Assembly (NCBI GenBank): GCA_037349105.1
Contig: JAYJMM010000120.1
Location: forward strand, 1,178,001 to 1,242,000
Source of the DNA: Limnomonas spitsbergensis
Taxonomy: Eukaryota; Chlorophyta; Chlorophyceae; Chlamydomonadales
Direction of reading: 5' to 3'
Length of the DNA: 64,000 bases
The position numbers and the translations under genes were made by a program. The first letter of the stretch is position 1; every line of letters begins with the position of its first letter. Shown here in pieces: positions 1 through 11,520 of this stretch. Under the pieces are notes generated by a model. That model ran no database searches. It was not told the DNA's origin and saw nothing but the letters and a program-made list of their open reading frames with translations.

Positions 1-409
1 TTGGCCTGTGCTGAGTGGTGACAGCATGAACATGGGTGTCTCAGTGGGGCCCTACCAGTGCAGGCTTTTGCGCTCCATGCAGCATCCTAGAAGAGGGCAT
101 GTTCGATGTAGTGCTAGCGAATGTGGACATGTTCATTTTGCTTAGCGCCTGGCCATACATGCAAAGGCGTCGGTCGAAAAAGGTAAAATTCAAAGAAGGA
201 GGATGCCACCTATCCGTGCTTGATAATGAGAGGGACCAAGGTTATATCAGCTGGCATATGTCTGCCAATGCTGCGGTAGCACATCCCCAGTCCGTCAAAG
301 CTGTCGTCGTACCAGATGGCTTTCAAACGAAAGCGGTACATCTGGCTGGAGGATTTCGAAAACGCGGGAGAGGCCTTAAGTTGCGCAGCTTTAGAAATTA
401 ATAATTGCT
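1..409. other. Upstream of ORC2, no gene recognised
   Basis: No coding sequence is supported here. One open frame (36-401, +) begins with GTG rather than ATG and encodes nothing recognisable. The stretch probably holds the ORC2 promoter and 5' leader. I see no clear TATA element. Confidence 0.4.
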
Positions 410-3400
410 ATGGCAAGCAAACGATCTGACGCCAAAGAGGCCGTGGAGCATGCGAACAAAAGCCAGGTAAACGGAGAAATCTGCCGTGAGACGCACCTCA
501 AATCCACCTGGCTCACTTGCAGCATAAATGGAATTGATTTTACTTTGGGTACGCTCAGGCGGGCAAATTGAAGAATGCAGTGCAGACGCGGACGAGAACA
601 GGTATGCGCCTTTCCGTTTCTTCTGTCTCCCCCGTCCTTCTGTCTCGGCACTACTTTGCTTTTCATGTTCCAACCGATGTCAGACAAACATGGTGTGCTT
701 CCCATGCCTCCATTTCTTTTGCCATGCACTGGGTGAAGCAACGGATCGAAATTCCCTTCAAATCCTGCGTCCTTAGGGGGAAGAACAGTTGCCAAGAAAA
801 CAAAAAAGGCAACGGAATCAAGCCGCGATGAAGATGCATGCAGCAGCTCTAGCTCTGAAGATGAGCCGCCGGTCCCGTCCGGGCGGCGAACCCGATCAAC
901 CTCGGCCCCTGCGCGAGGGCGGAAGCAGGCAGCAGCAAAGCCTGAAGTTGTGATCCTAGACAGTGATAGTGACAGCTCCAGCAGCGGTGATGACCAGGAG
1001 GAGGAGGAGGAGGAGGCACCATGTCCCACAGCCCCAGCCACACGCAGGGGTGCCGCACGTACCCCAGCACCTCGGACCTACGCCGTGTCCCGGCGGAGCA
1101 AGGCGGGGGCGGCGGTGGGGTCAGCAGCACAGACCATAGCCTCGACAGCAAAAGCCCCCGCATGTGCAGCCATGGAGAGCGAGGAAGACAGTGAAGAGGA
1201 CGAGGACGATGAGGAGGGAGAGGCTGGAGCAGTCGGGAAGGGGGGCAGCAAGCATATGTCGCCACGCAAGAGATCTGTTCTGGACATGATATCAGGGGTA
1301 CGTTACGCGACCTGCGGCTGGTCTGGGGTGATCCTGTGACACGTGGCTGATCTGGGAAGAGAACGCAAGGCCCGTAGCAGATCTAAGGTGTTTCTAGATG
1401 ACAGGGCTGGTCTGGGAAAGGAACAGATTTGTGACGCTAGACTATGCTCCTTACAGAGCATAGTCACGCCATATGCATCGCAAAATCTAGACGTGTAAAA
1501 TCTAGACTGCACGAGATCCAGTGTCATGCATTATGCCTGTATCTGAGACAACTACCCTCTCCACACCAGAAGACTTGGCCCTAGCATTTCTGCACGCCAT
1601 CAGCAGTTTTCCCCGATTCAGAGTTTAGATCCCAAACCTATGACATCGAAAGAGCCCTGCTGTCTGCTCTGGGCTGCCAATTTCCTGCTATGCCGGTGCT
1701 GGATGGTCTTGTGCCATCACCTGGCTGCTGTGGCTGCTGTAGCTGCTCAACTGCTGCCCCTCCGGAACTAGCGGCTGTTGCTTGTGCTTGAAGCGGTGCG
1801 AAGGATAGTATTGACACTGCTCATATTTCAAGCGGCCCAAAGTAACCAATCAAGCAAACTTCATTTGGTTTTTGAATTTCACAGCAGAATGCTGTTTTCC
1901 AACGCTTCTGCATGTGCCACTTGCCTGCTGCCTGTCTCTCATGCTCCCACAGAGGCTCAACGCAGAGGGCCTCAAGCGAATGGTGCGCGAGCAGCCGGAC
2001 AACAAGAACTTCAACCTCAAAGCCAGGCTGGAGGAGGGACTTAGGGCGCAAGGGCCTAAATGGCGCTACCAGCTCAGGTGTGTGTGCAGGGCGAAGAGGG
2101 TTTCGAGTTTTGACTACCGGTAGACTTACAGCTCATGTGCATGAGGGGTGGGGTCAAATGGGAACCAGACCCATTTGGCACGCCGCTGGGTGGCCGCAGC
2201 AAGGCTGCTGAACCAGGCCAGCCTGGCTGTAGGCCGAGGTGCGGCTTAAGTGTAGCTGAAGTGTTGCTTGAGCGCTCCACACATGGCTGCAGCGTGTGCA
2301 GGCCTGTAAGGCGGAGATCGGGTGTGGGCAGGACGCTTCCAACTCCGGTGTGAGGTCAAGGGTTTCAACTACACTGCCAGCTCAGATGTGTGTGCATTTG
2401 CAGATTAGAGGATGAGAAAGTGGCAGGCTCTGACGGCATGACCTGCGCACAAAAAATCCTTAGTTAGGTGTTGTAGCTAATTGGACGAAATTAGCTACAA
2501 CACCATCACATCAAATGTAACCCTATACCCATTTACTGACATGCTATGACGTCTCTCTAAACCCTTGACCTAATTACTGCCAGCCTAAAGCATCTCTCTA
2601 AACCCTCAACCCTTTCCCTGACAGACCGTAACACCTCTCTTAACCCTGATCCTATTCACTGACATGCCGTGACTTGACACATCTCTGAACCCTGAACCCA
2701 TTTATCGACAGGCTTTAGCATCTCTCTAAACCCTTATTCCATTTAATGTCCGGCCTTTATACCTCACACACGGGGCAACAGGCATGCCTCCCTCCAGACA
2801 GCAGATGTAGGGAGCTCCTGGCTTTCACCCTGGACCTGCAATACAGCTCGTCCCACCAAGCAATGCTTGAAGGAAAGCTCATGCCCAGTTGCGGCTAGAC
2901 CCAAAACCCCATACCCGCCAACCACCTTCCAACCACCCACGTGCCCAGGCGCGGGTACAACATCCTGCTGTACGGTTTCGGATCCAAGCGTGCCTTGCTG
3001 GAGCAGTTTGCGCACGAGGTGTTGACGGATGCGGCTGTGGTGGCCGTCAATGGCTTCAACCCCTTGGTCACGGCCAAGCAGGTGGCGCAAGCGGCCGCGG
3101 CGGTCATGTTGCCCTACAGTGTCAAGTGAGGAGGAGTCTTTAATGAAGCACGTAGGACAGCCGATGGCCGGACGGCCAGCCAAACAGCGCTGGCAGCTGC
3201 GGCGGTCATCCTGCCGCACAGGGTCCAATGAGTGCTAGTGTTTCAGTGTACAACAGGCCACCAAACCTTGACCCCCTTCCCTCCTTACTCCCTCTTTCTC
3301 CCCACCCTTTCTCCTCCCTCTCCCCCTTTGACTTCCATTGGCTCGGTGGTGGACCCTCTCCCTTCCCTAGCCCCTCCCTAGCCCCTTCCCTAGCCCATGC

Positions 3401-6400
3401 CTTCTCCTTCCTCGCCAGATCATGCCTCATCCTCAGGGGGATCCAGTGCAGGTCATTGTCGACCACACCAATGAGCTGCAGGAGGATCCCTCACCTCTTC
3501 ATCCCCCACCCTTCATTCTCCCTCTCTTCCCTCTTTCTAACCCATCCCTCCTTCTCCGCTCCCCCTCTTCCTCCCCCACCCCTCCCGTCTTCCTCCCCCA
3601 CCCTTCACCCCAGGGGATCCAGTGTGCAGGTCATCATCGACCACATCAGGAAGCTACCCGAGGATCACAACCGCCATGTGTACATCATCCTGAACAACAT
3701 AGACGGGCCAGGTGAGGCGCCGTGTTCGGCGCTTTCGATGTTGGAGGACTGGGGAAAATAAATTAATGAACGATACGCCCTGAGGCGTGGATTAGGGTAG
3801 CCGCCCGTTCGGCCGTAGCACTACGTGAGCTACCATAGTTGGAGGAGTGGGGAGGATACAAGCACTGTCCAAGCGGGGGGGGGGGGGGGGGCGAGGGTCC
3901 AGGATGCTACAGCAGGGTAATGACGTTACACGTATCGGTCCTGCTCAAAAGGCTCGGCCATGTAGGTGTCTAGCTTTCAGGTTGAGAAAGAGGAGGCTGT
4001 GGCTGCAAGTGTGTGTGTGTCATTGTGAAGACAGGCAGGGATTCCCAGGGGGGTGCAGTGCTAGACTGTGGGGACGAATGCCGTGCATGCGTGGTGGTAT
4101 ACAGTGGTGGTATAGCTGAAGTAACTGAAAAACAAGCAGTGATGATGTGGCTGTATTGTACCGGTAGCTGCAGTAGTATAAGCAAACAGTGGTGATGTAG
4201 ATGAAGCAGTAAGAACGTATAGTGGTTATGCAGCTAATTTGTATTAAAGCATCCGACGAGCTGGCCCTCCTCTCCTGTCCTAGCATGCTGACCTGAGCCG
4301 CAGGGCTTGCTGCACCAGGCCCTCCGGCCAAAGGACGAGACACAGCTGAATTGTAGCTGAAGAGCGCTGAACTTAGCAGTGGTGATGTAGCTGACTTGTA
4401 GCTGAAGCGCGCTGAAAAAAATCGCGCCCCATCTCTCTCGCAGGCCTCCGAGGCTCTGATGAGCAGGCCCTGCTCGCAGACCTAGCAGGCTGCCCCGGCG
4501 TGCACTTTGCGGCGTCCATAGACCACATTAATGCACCTCTGATGTGGGACGTGAAGACGCGGGATAAGTTCAAGTAAGCTGCTTGGTGCGTGTGTGTGTG
4601 TGTCTTCAAGTAAGCCGCTTGGCTGGAAGGGAAGGTGGGGAATGGGGGGGGGGGGGCGTAATTGGAGGCTACCTGCCTGTTAGGTAGGGAGGGGGGAGTT
4701 GAAACCCACACATACGTGACGGAGCCTCCGGCCCCTAGTGGACATACGTCATCCGAGTCTTTTGATCTGGTCTTAGTCTAGAAACGCCACCCTAGTCTCA
4801 TTCTATTCTAAGTATCTCATCTTGGTCTAAATATCTCATCTTGGTCTAAATATCTCATCTTGGTCTAAATATCTCATCTTGGTCTAAATATCTCAACGGT
4901 TGTGGACTAAGCGAGATACCATTGAAGGACCATATTTTGTCCTTTTTGGTAGCGAGGGCTCTCCCTCTACTGCAGGGCTCAGGCGACCAAGTCCTCTGGC
5001 AGGGATGATTTGCCAGGGAGTTTGGGATGTTTTAGAATGCTGCATTCAGTACATGGTCCTATGATACCGAATTGTTGCATTCGTAAACAGGGTACTTTTT
5101 TTGCATGCGTGTACTCTATGTTACTTTTTGTATGATACGGATTCAAGGCTTTAACCTGATATTGTTTCAGGGTTTGAACCTGTCCAGCAGGTGTGTCCCC
5201 CTACCCAGCAATCATGGGGCTGTGATGCAGGGGATGTACTGGATGCTGCCGTCGTTCAAATTTCTCACTGCCACAGTCCTGTCAGTGATGAGAGAATGCA
5301 TCACAGGGCCCGCTGAACACTAAACCCTACAACTCTGGTCCCTCCCACCCTAAACTTTAAAACCCTGGTCCCTCACACCCTAAACCCTACAACTCTGGTC
5401 CCTCCCACCCTAAACTTTAAAACCCTGGTCCCTCACACCCTAAACCCTACAACTCAGGTCCCTCCCACCCTAAACCCTAAAACCCTGGTCCCTCACACAC
5501 TTAACCCTGCAACTCAGGTCCCTCCCACCCTAAACCCTAAAACCCTGGTCCCTCACACACTAAACCCTACAACTCTGGTCCCTCCCACTCTAAACTTTAA
5601 AACCCCGGTCCCTCAAACCGTTTGGTCATGCAGGTGGCTCAGCCATGATGCCACGACGTTTGCCCCCTACTTCGCAGAGACGCTCGACATGCCGCCTGTA
5701 TTCACGGGTGAGAGGGGCACTCTTTCTAGGCCCTGAACCCTGAACCTTGTTTAAGCATGCCCGCCTGTATCCACGCGTGAGTACAGCACACACTCCACAC
5801 ACACACACCATCTAATCCATGAACCCTGAGCCCCAGTTTCAACCTGACGCCTGTATTCATGGGTGAGTATAGCACACTCAATCTAAGCCAGTGATGCCCT
5901 GAAAAGGACAAAACTGATCCAAGCGCCGAAACCTGAGCCCCAGTTGCAACATGCTGTCAGTATTCACGGATGAAAGCAGCAGGCACTCATCACGCAGTCC
6001 ATATAAACCACTCACTACCCTATCCTTAAGCCAAGCTGCCAGTACTGATGGGTGAACGCAGCACACACTCCACACACACACCATCTGAACCCTAAACCCT
6101 TTTCAAGATAGGTTGCCGGAGCAAATGGGTGAGCACAGCATGCACTCCAGTGACTCCACACACGCTCTATCCGAATCCCAAATCCTACTCAAAATTGGTT
6201 GCTGGTACAGATAAATGAGCACAGCACGCACTCCACACGCACTCTATCTGAACCCATAACCCTAAACCCTTCCGACGATAGTCTGCCACTACTGATGGGT
6301 GACGGCAGCACGCACTCCACACACACTCCCTCCCAATCTCATCGCGAGGCCTTTTGCACTTCCTTGGGAGGACGGCTGCCTCAGATTGGGGAGGACGGCT

Positions 6401-8570
6401 GCCTCAGATTTCAACAGGCTGTCGCACTCCTCCCCTCTGATCCCTTCGATGCATTTATGTATCAAATAAACTCTCCGGCCACATTCATGCAGCAGTGCTT
6501 ATTATTGTGCGCACCAGACTCTACCTGTGGGGCCTGCCAGGCTTACCTTTGGGGCCTGCCAGGCATCCACCCCTGGGTCCCCGGGACGCAACCATGACCG
6601 GCCGTTGGCAAACGGCCCAGGCAGGAAGTGTGGGTTACGTGCAGCTTCACTGCATCAAACATACCGTAGGCACCAGGGGGTGGAAAGCCACGGGTGCCAG
6701 CACCCACTCAACCTCGTCTTTCAACCTTGTCTCCCCCTTCTCTCTGTCCCCCCACAGCCCGCTTCCAGGAGACCAGCAAGCGAGGCGCGAGCACTGCACT
6801 GAGCAGCATGGCACCCACGGCACAGGTGAGCAGAGGGGTCATGGGCAGTGTGTTGTTTTTCGCTTACGAGGCCACCAAAGGGGGCCAAACCTGGACCGGC
6901 CCAAGCAGCATGGCACCCACAGCACAGGTGACCAGAGGGGGCATGGGCAGTGTGTTGTTTTTCGCTTACGAGGCCACCAAAGGGGGCCAAAGCTGGACTG
7001 GCCGTCGGCCCAAGCAGCATGGCACCCATGGCGCAGTTGGGTGGAGGGGGCAAGGATGAAGGGCCGACGAGACAAAGGGATAGGGGTCAACGTTCTTGAG
7101 TTTCGTCCTTCGGCTACACGGCCACCATTGGCAGGCTGCCAAAGGCCCGATGGGAGCCAAACCTGGACAGGTCGGCGGCCCAAGCAGCATGGCTGGCCAC
7201 ACCTGGGACCTACTGCTGAAGGCTGAAGTGTAGCTGTCATGTAGCTGAGTAACGAAAAAATGAAAGGTCAAGAGTGAGGCCTGGACCCTCTAGCCGCCCC
7301 CCAGACTCCCTCCCCACATTTGACTGCCCCTCTCCTTGCCCCTCATTCCCCTTCCAACATCTGACTGCCTGTCTCTGTCCCCTCATTCCCCCCCCACACA
7401 TTTTACCGCCCCAATCGTGTGCACTCTCTCCTCTTCCAATATTGACTGCCCCTCTCTTGTCCTCCGCCCCCTATCTGACCCACCCTCTACTTGCCCCCTT
7501 GTTCCTCTCCCAACATTGGACTGCCCTTCTCCTTGTCCTCCCCTCCTATACAACCCACCCTCTCCTTGTCCTCCCCCCCTCTCCGACCCACCCCCTTCTT
7601 GTCCTCCCCCCTCTCCGCCCCCCCCCCCCCCTTCTTGTCCTCCCCCTCATCCGACCCACCCCCTCCTTGTCCTCCCCCCTCTCCGACCCCCCCCCCATCC
7701 TTGTCCCCTCTCTCCTCTCCCTGGTGTTGCACGGCAGGCCGTCTTCCGCGTTCTGGCAGAAGCCCAACTGGATGACCCCAGCGCACCGGGACTCACCTTC
7801 CCAACGCTGTTCAGGATGTGCCGGGAGAGGTGGCTGGTGTCCAATGAGCAGGTGCGGGCACAGGGGGGAGCCAGACCCATGATTTGTTTAGGGTGTTTCA
7901 GCTACACTTTAGGGTGTTTCAGCTACAATTGAGGGGGGAGGGGGGCCATGCTCCAGGTCGCAACCCGAGCGACTGGACCCCGATGGCCAGGCGCATCCGT
8001 GTCGTGCGCCATTGGAGCTGTGTTTGACCGCTGTCGCCATTCCTGAGGACCTGTCTTGCCCGTGTTCAGACGACTTTCAAGTCCAATGCGTAATGTAGAT
8101 TCTCGCAGCAAATCTACCGAGCCCTGCCCCCCTGCTTCCCCATTCAATTTGAAATCTGATACTTCCGCCCCTGCATCCCTATTAAGTTTGGAAATCTGAT
8201 ACTCCACACCTGCATCCCCACTCAGTTTGAAATCTGATCCTCAACCCCTCCTTGCATCCCACCCCTCCAGTCCCCACTAAATTTGAAATCTGATACCGGT
8301 ACTCAAACCTCCTTGCTTCACCACTCAGTAAGAAATCTGGTTTTCACCCCCCTGCTTCCCCACTCAATTTGAAACCTGATTCTTCTCTTCTGTATTTCCT
8401 TCACTCAGGCCCTACGCAGCTTCCTTACGGAGTTCCATGACCATGAGCTGATAGCGGAGCGCATGGCCGTGCTGAGTCACGGCGAGCAACGGGAGGTGTT
8501 GTATTCCCCGCTGGAGGAGGACGTGCTGAGGAAGCTACTGGAGCTGATGCAAGAGCAGGCAGCTGCTTAG
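410..8570 (+). CDS. ORC2: Origin recognition complex subunit 2 (ORC2), about 10 exons
   Basis: ORC2 is a subunit of the nuclear complex that marks replication origins and loads MCM helicase. Phase-consistent exons are 1953-2077, 2949-3125, 3614-3711, 4444-4573, 5634-5707, 6758-6825, 7738-7851 and 8409-8570 (TAG). Upstream, 410-466 (ATG at 410) and a Ser/Glu-rich acidic exon ending at 1297 form the likely N-terminus. The left edge of that second exon (about 777-809) is not resolved. The ORC2 core is plain: GYNILLYGFGSKRALLEQF, ILNNIDGPG, IDHINAPLMWD and a C-terminal winged-helix-like part with FHDHELI. The acidic, low-complexity N-terminus is usual for the family. Introns hold tandem repeats and decayed copies of exons 3, 4, 5, 7 and 8 (my numbering). 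Identification is firm; the first two exons are tentative. Confidence 0.9.
2511..2755. repeat. Degenerate tandem repeat in ORC2 intron
   Basis: About five imperfect units of roughly 40-60 bp. Each has a CTCTCTAAACCCT-like core followed by ATTTACTGACA and a TGACA/AGCATCT variant. The array lies in the intron before the exon at 2949. Confidence 0.6.
3429..3490 (+). pseudogene. Decayed copy of the start of ORC2 exon 3614-3711
   Basis: This intronic stretch repeats the acceptor side and first codons of the next real exon. GGGGATCCAGTG is followed by CAGGTCATTGTCGACCAC; the real exon has CAGGTCATCATCGACCAC. The similarity then fades. It is read here as a tandem duplicate of an intron-exon boundary, not as a used exon. 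Confidence 0.6.
4808..4892. repeat. 19-bp tandem repeat
   Basis: Four to five copies of TATCTCATCTTGGTCTAAA in an ORC2 intron, nearly identical to each other. Confidence 0.85.
5322..5620. repeat. 60-bp tandem repeat with CCCTAAA-like motifs
   Basis: Five copies of a 60-bp unit built around ACCCTAAACCCTACAACTC and GGTCCCTCCCACCCTAAAC. It lies just upstream of the ORC2 exon at 5634. Part of the unit matches the plant/algal telomere heptamer, but the unit as a whole is not telomeric. Confidence 0.8.
5740..6335 (+). repeat. Series of decayed copies of the ORC2 exon 5634-5707 donor end
   Basis: The exon ends CCGCCTGTATTCACGG then GTGAG. Seven similar boundaries follow in the intron at roughly 60-130 bp spacing: near 5760, 5845, 5955, 6035, 6115, 6200 and 6285. 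Each has a CTG(T/C)ATTCA(T/C)GGGTGAG-like core followed by CAGCACRCACTCCACAC. Similarity to the exon falls from left to right. Confidence 0.65.
6895..7050 (+). repeat. Two tandem copies of the ORC2 exon 6758-6825 donor end
   Basis: The exon end AGCAGCATGGCACCCACGG CACAG plus its donor recurs at about 6904 and 7012, together with about 60 bp of flanking intron. The first copy keeps the donor as GTGACC. The second has lost it (CAGTTGGG). Confidence 0.7.
7112..7250 (+). repeat. TAGCTGAA-family dispersed repeat, copy in ORC2 intron
   Basis: It starts with a GGCCACC...GGCAGGCTGCC block, passes through GGCCCAAGCAGCATGGC, and ends in repeated TGTAGCTG motifs. It resembles the copies at 13431, 27101, 31047, 40722 and 47939. 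Confidence 0.65.
8100..8395. repeat. Degenerate 45-60-bp tandem repeat
   Basis: About six copies of a unit containing TTTGAAATCTGATAC and CCCTGCATCCCCACTCA, in the last ORC2 intron directly before the terminal exon. Confidence 0.7.
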
Positions 8571-11520
8571 AAGCTACCAGTGATTATTACATCGGGCTTC
8601 AGCTGCATCACGGCCGTGGGGGCCTTGTGCCGCATGGTGGCCCTGCTGCTTTGGCCACTGGCAATAGGTTGCATGGTGGCGCGCAGCAATAAGTGCTGTA
8701 CACACCGCTGGAGGGGGACGTGCTGCTGAAGCTACTGGAGCCCATGCCGGAGCAGGCAGCTGCATATGGTAAAGAATCCCTCTAACGCGTGTTATGGAGA
8801 CAGGCCGGGCAGTCGTGGCGACACGGGGCTTTCAAACCCCGTAAATGACAGTGCAAGCAGACACAATAGTAGACACTGGGGGCTCGTTTCCAATTGTTGC
8901 AAATTTCATTATCCCAACAGCAAAACCGGTTGATGATCAAGCCTAATTCGAAGAGTCAACAGCTTTAGGCCCATCTGAAATTAACAGCTGTAGGCTCTCC
9001 TGACTGCAGAACCCAGTCCTATGGGCTATTTTCTCAAGAGTGGGTCAGGGCAGGGAAAGTGTTTTTTACAGTTGACTTCACCATGGTCCTGGCTGTGTAC
9101 GGTAGCTGGAATCGAGCTTGCTCATCCCCTACCAGCCCCACGCGGTAGAGCGTTAAGCAGGGCCTGGCGGGTATGCACCCTCCATAACACCCTAAACCTC
9201 AGAAACTCATCCGTTTGAGACGAGACTTGGTTCTCTGGAGCTGTGAGGGGGTATCCTAGTTCCTAAAAGTGTTGAACAGCCAACCCCCTTCACTTCGATG
9301 TACGTAGACTGGGACCATAGCGTTGACCATGCACAGGAGGTCGTTTTATTTCAAACTTTTGCCACCGTTGCGAGTGGGGTGCAGATAATTGGGGGGGCTT
9401 CCTCTTACTTGATACTGCAGGATGAGAGCTCTCCAAAGTGGATTTAAAGATTTTTGTCAATGACGTTACACCTCTGGGCGATTATGCACTGTTCTAAACC
9501 TCTGGGCGAGTGGGCCCTGAACAAACGTTCTCCTCCTTAAACTGTCAGAGGCAGATAATTAGCGACATGCATGCCGGTATACAGTATAAGCTGCCATGCT
9601 GGTACCGTCATGGTGCACCAATATCAGCATTCTTTATTTTATTTGCGAGCAACTGATAAGTGGAGTGCGCTTGGTGGCCTTCATATCAATATTCCTGTTT
9701 ATGGGCGTAAGATAAACAGCCAACTGGGGGTCAATGACGTAACACCTCTGGGCCATGCTGCAAAGGCTCGGCCTCAATCAGAGGCCTCAATGGGCGCCCG
9801 ACTGTCTGGTCGGGAGGAAAATAAACTAAAAGCTCGAGGTGAAAGGAAGGGAACAGACGGAAAAAGGAGAGGGGACTAGGGTAGAAGACCATACCATAAA
9901 GCGAAGGAAGTATGAAGAAACCCCAGCCCGTATAAATCCTAGCACGTGAGAGAAAGGAAGCCCCGGGCTCTGAAACGACTTAGCCTTGACGAAACGAAAG
10001 CTACCACATCCTCTATAGCCAGAGCAGAGAGCCTGCCCTGGTACAAAGTATGGGTGTGGACGATGGATCAGGGTGGTTAAAATAGGAGAACGACGAGAGC
10101 AGATGTACAAGAAGGGCAACAGTGGAAAGGGCACCATGTTCATGGTGTCTGCGCAAACAATGGAGTGGGCACCAGTGACAGGAAGGACATGCAAGAAACA
10201 TTGAAGAGTGAAGATCTGGCTTAGAGACGTTAAGATGGGATCAGAAGTTGAAAAGAGGACATAGGAGGAACCAAGGAGGAGTATGTGTATGGACAAAAAG
10301 AGAGAGGTCAGAGATGACTCTTAGGGGAGGCATGACAGGCGTCAGTGACGGAGGGGGATTCGTTGGTGGGAAGAGAGAGGGCGGAATCATCGGAGGGACG
10401 AAGGAAGGGCGGGAGGCCGGGAGGGGTAGGTGGAAGGAGGGGTACTGGGAGTGGGGGAGAGGAGTGGTGTAGGGGCCAACCAGGAGAAAAATGAGGCGGT
10501 GATTGTGTTGTGTTGGAAGCGCTTACGTGTGCGACTGTGTGTGGGAGAAGTGGGGGTATGGGTGAGACCGTGGACTAAAAAGATGGCTGGGCAGAGGCGT
10601 GAAAACGTGTCAGGGTGGACGTGAAGGGGCTTCCGAACAGGAATACAGGGGCTGAAGACACCACGGGGGATCAGGTGTTCAAACTTGAGGCATCCAAGGA
10701 CCCACTGAGGGAACCATAAGCTATGGCGGCATGGCGCCATGAATCTTGAGTACAGCACTTGAGCGTGCTTGTGGTGAGATATGCAGGACGCTGCCATTTG
10801 GGGATCCTGAAAAGAACACAAAATGTGACCTTCAGTAGATTTAGTTGCCGTCGGTGAGGAGGAGAGGGTTTCGTTCATGCCAACAAAATTGAGCATGAGT
10901 AAAGAGTGCCTGGGCCAGGGGGTGAGATATGAGGCTGTCTGTGATACATGGGCATGAGGATAACGTATGGGATACGGACATGCCGGAGTGGCGGTATGGG
11001 TGATGGATGAATGGAAGAGATGAGGTCAGGGGCGAACCAAGGGTCAGCATCATCCAAGACTCCTGAGCCAGAGTCTTCAAGATATGAATTTGGTAGGCAG
11101 GGCCAAGCTGGAAGGATGCAAGGTACTTGTTGCCAGATAAGTCAAAGGTGCATGAGGAGGGGTCACTGTTGGCTTCAGCGGCACCCCATGTCGAGGATTT
11201 CGGTACCGACAAGATCGATGTTCAATTTAAAGTAAGCGTCAGCACGTGTCGTGAGGAATGAGGTGAAAGAGAGGAAGACGGTGCAGGAGCAGAGATGCAG
11301 GAGGTTGCCTGTTACCACGTACTACTGCATCACACTTCTTCATACTGCCAGGTTCTCGCCGGGGTTCTCGCAGCTTCTTGCTCTGTCCTAGGAGCAGCGA
11401 TCGCAGAACATTTCTCCGCTCATATGAAAGGAGAGCAAGAAACCTAAATTGTCGTTAAACCGAAGATTTGACTCGGACAAGTTTGACATAGTCTTCGCCC
11501 GAAGTTTCTCCCAGCGGGTC
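8571..11520. other. ORC2-PEF intergenic region with dispersed repeats
   Basis: It holds a minus-oriented TAGCTGAA-family fragment (about 8594-8668), a truncated SINE-like copy (9079-9183) and two copies of a GTCAATGACGTTACACCTCTGGG-type motif (about 9455 and 9730). Between 9826 and 11212 three overlapping minus-strand open frames of 123-169 codons occur. They have no recognisable domain and could be chance or relics of a mobile element. The last few hundred bases should include the promoter of the gene at 11521. Confidence 0.4.
9079..9183 (-). repeat. SINE-like dispersed repeat, truncated copy
   Basis: It matches the body of the fuller copies at 16808-17034 (same orientation), 24566-24762 and 43693-43894 (opposite). 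It has the ACCATGGTCC and TACCAGCCCCACG blocks and ends GCGGGTATGCACC. It lacks the B-box-like end. Confidence 0.6.

Noticed and set aside
36..401. 121-codon frame at the left edge
   Set aside because: Starts with GTG, has no recognisable domain, and ends just before the ORC2 ATG.
3228..3761. 177-codon Ser/Pro-rich frame (+)
   Set aside because: Mostly intronic pyrimidine tract. Only the last part, HIRKLPEDHNR onward, is ORC2 exon.
9826..11212. Three overlapping minus-strand frames of 123-169 codons
   Set aside because: No domain, no splice-consistent chain and low complexity in part. Kept only as a note within the intergenic entry.
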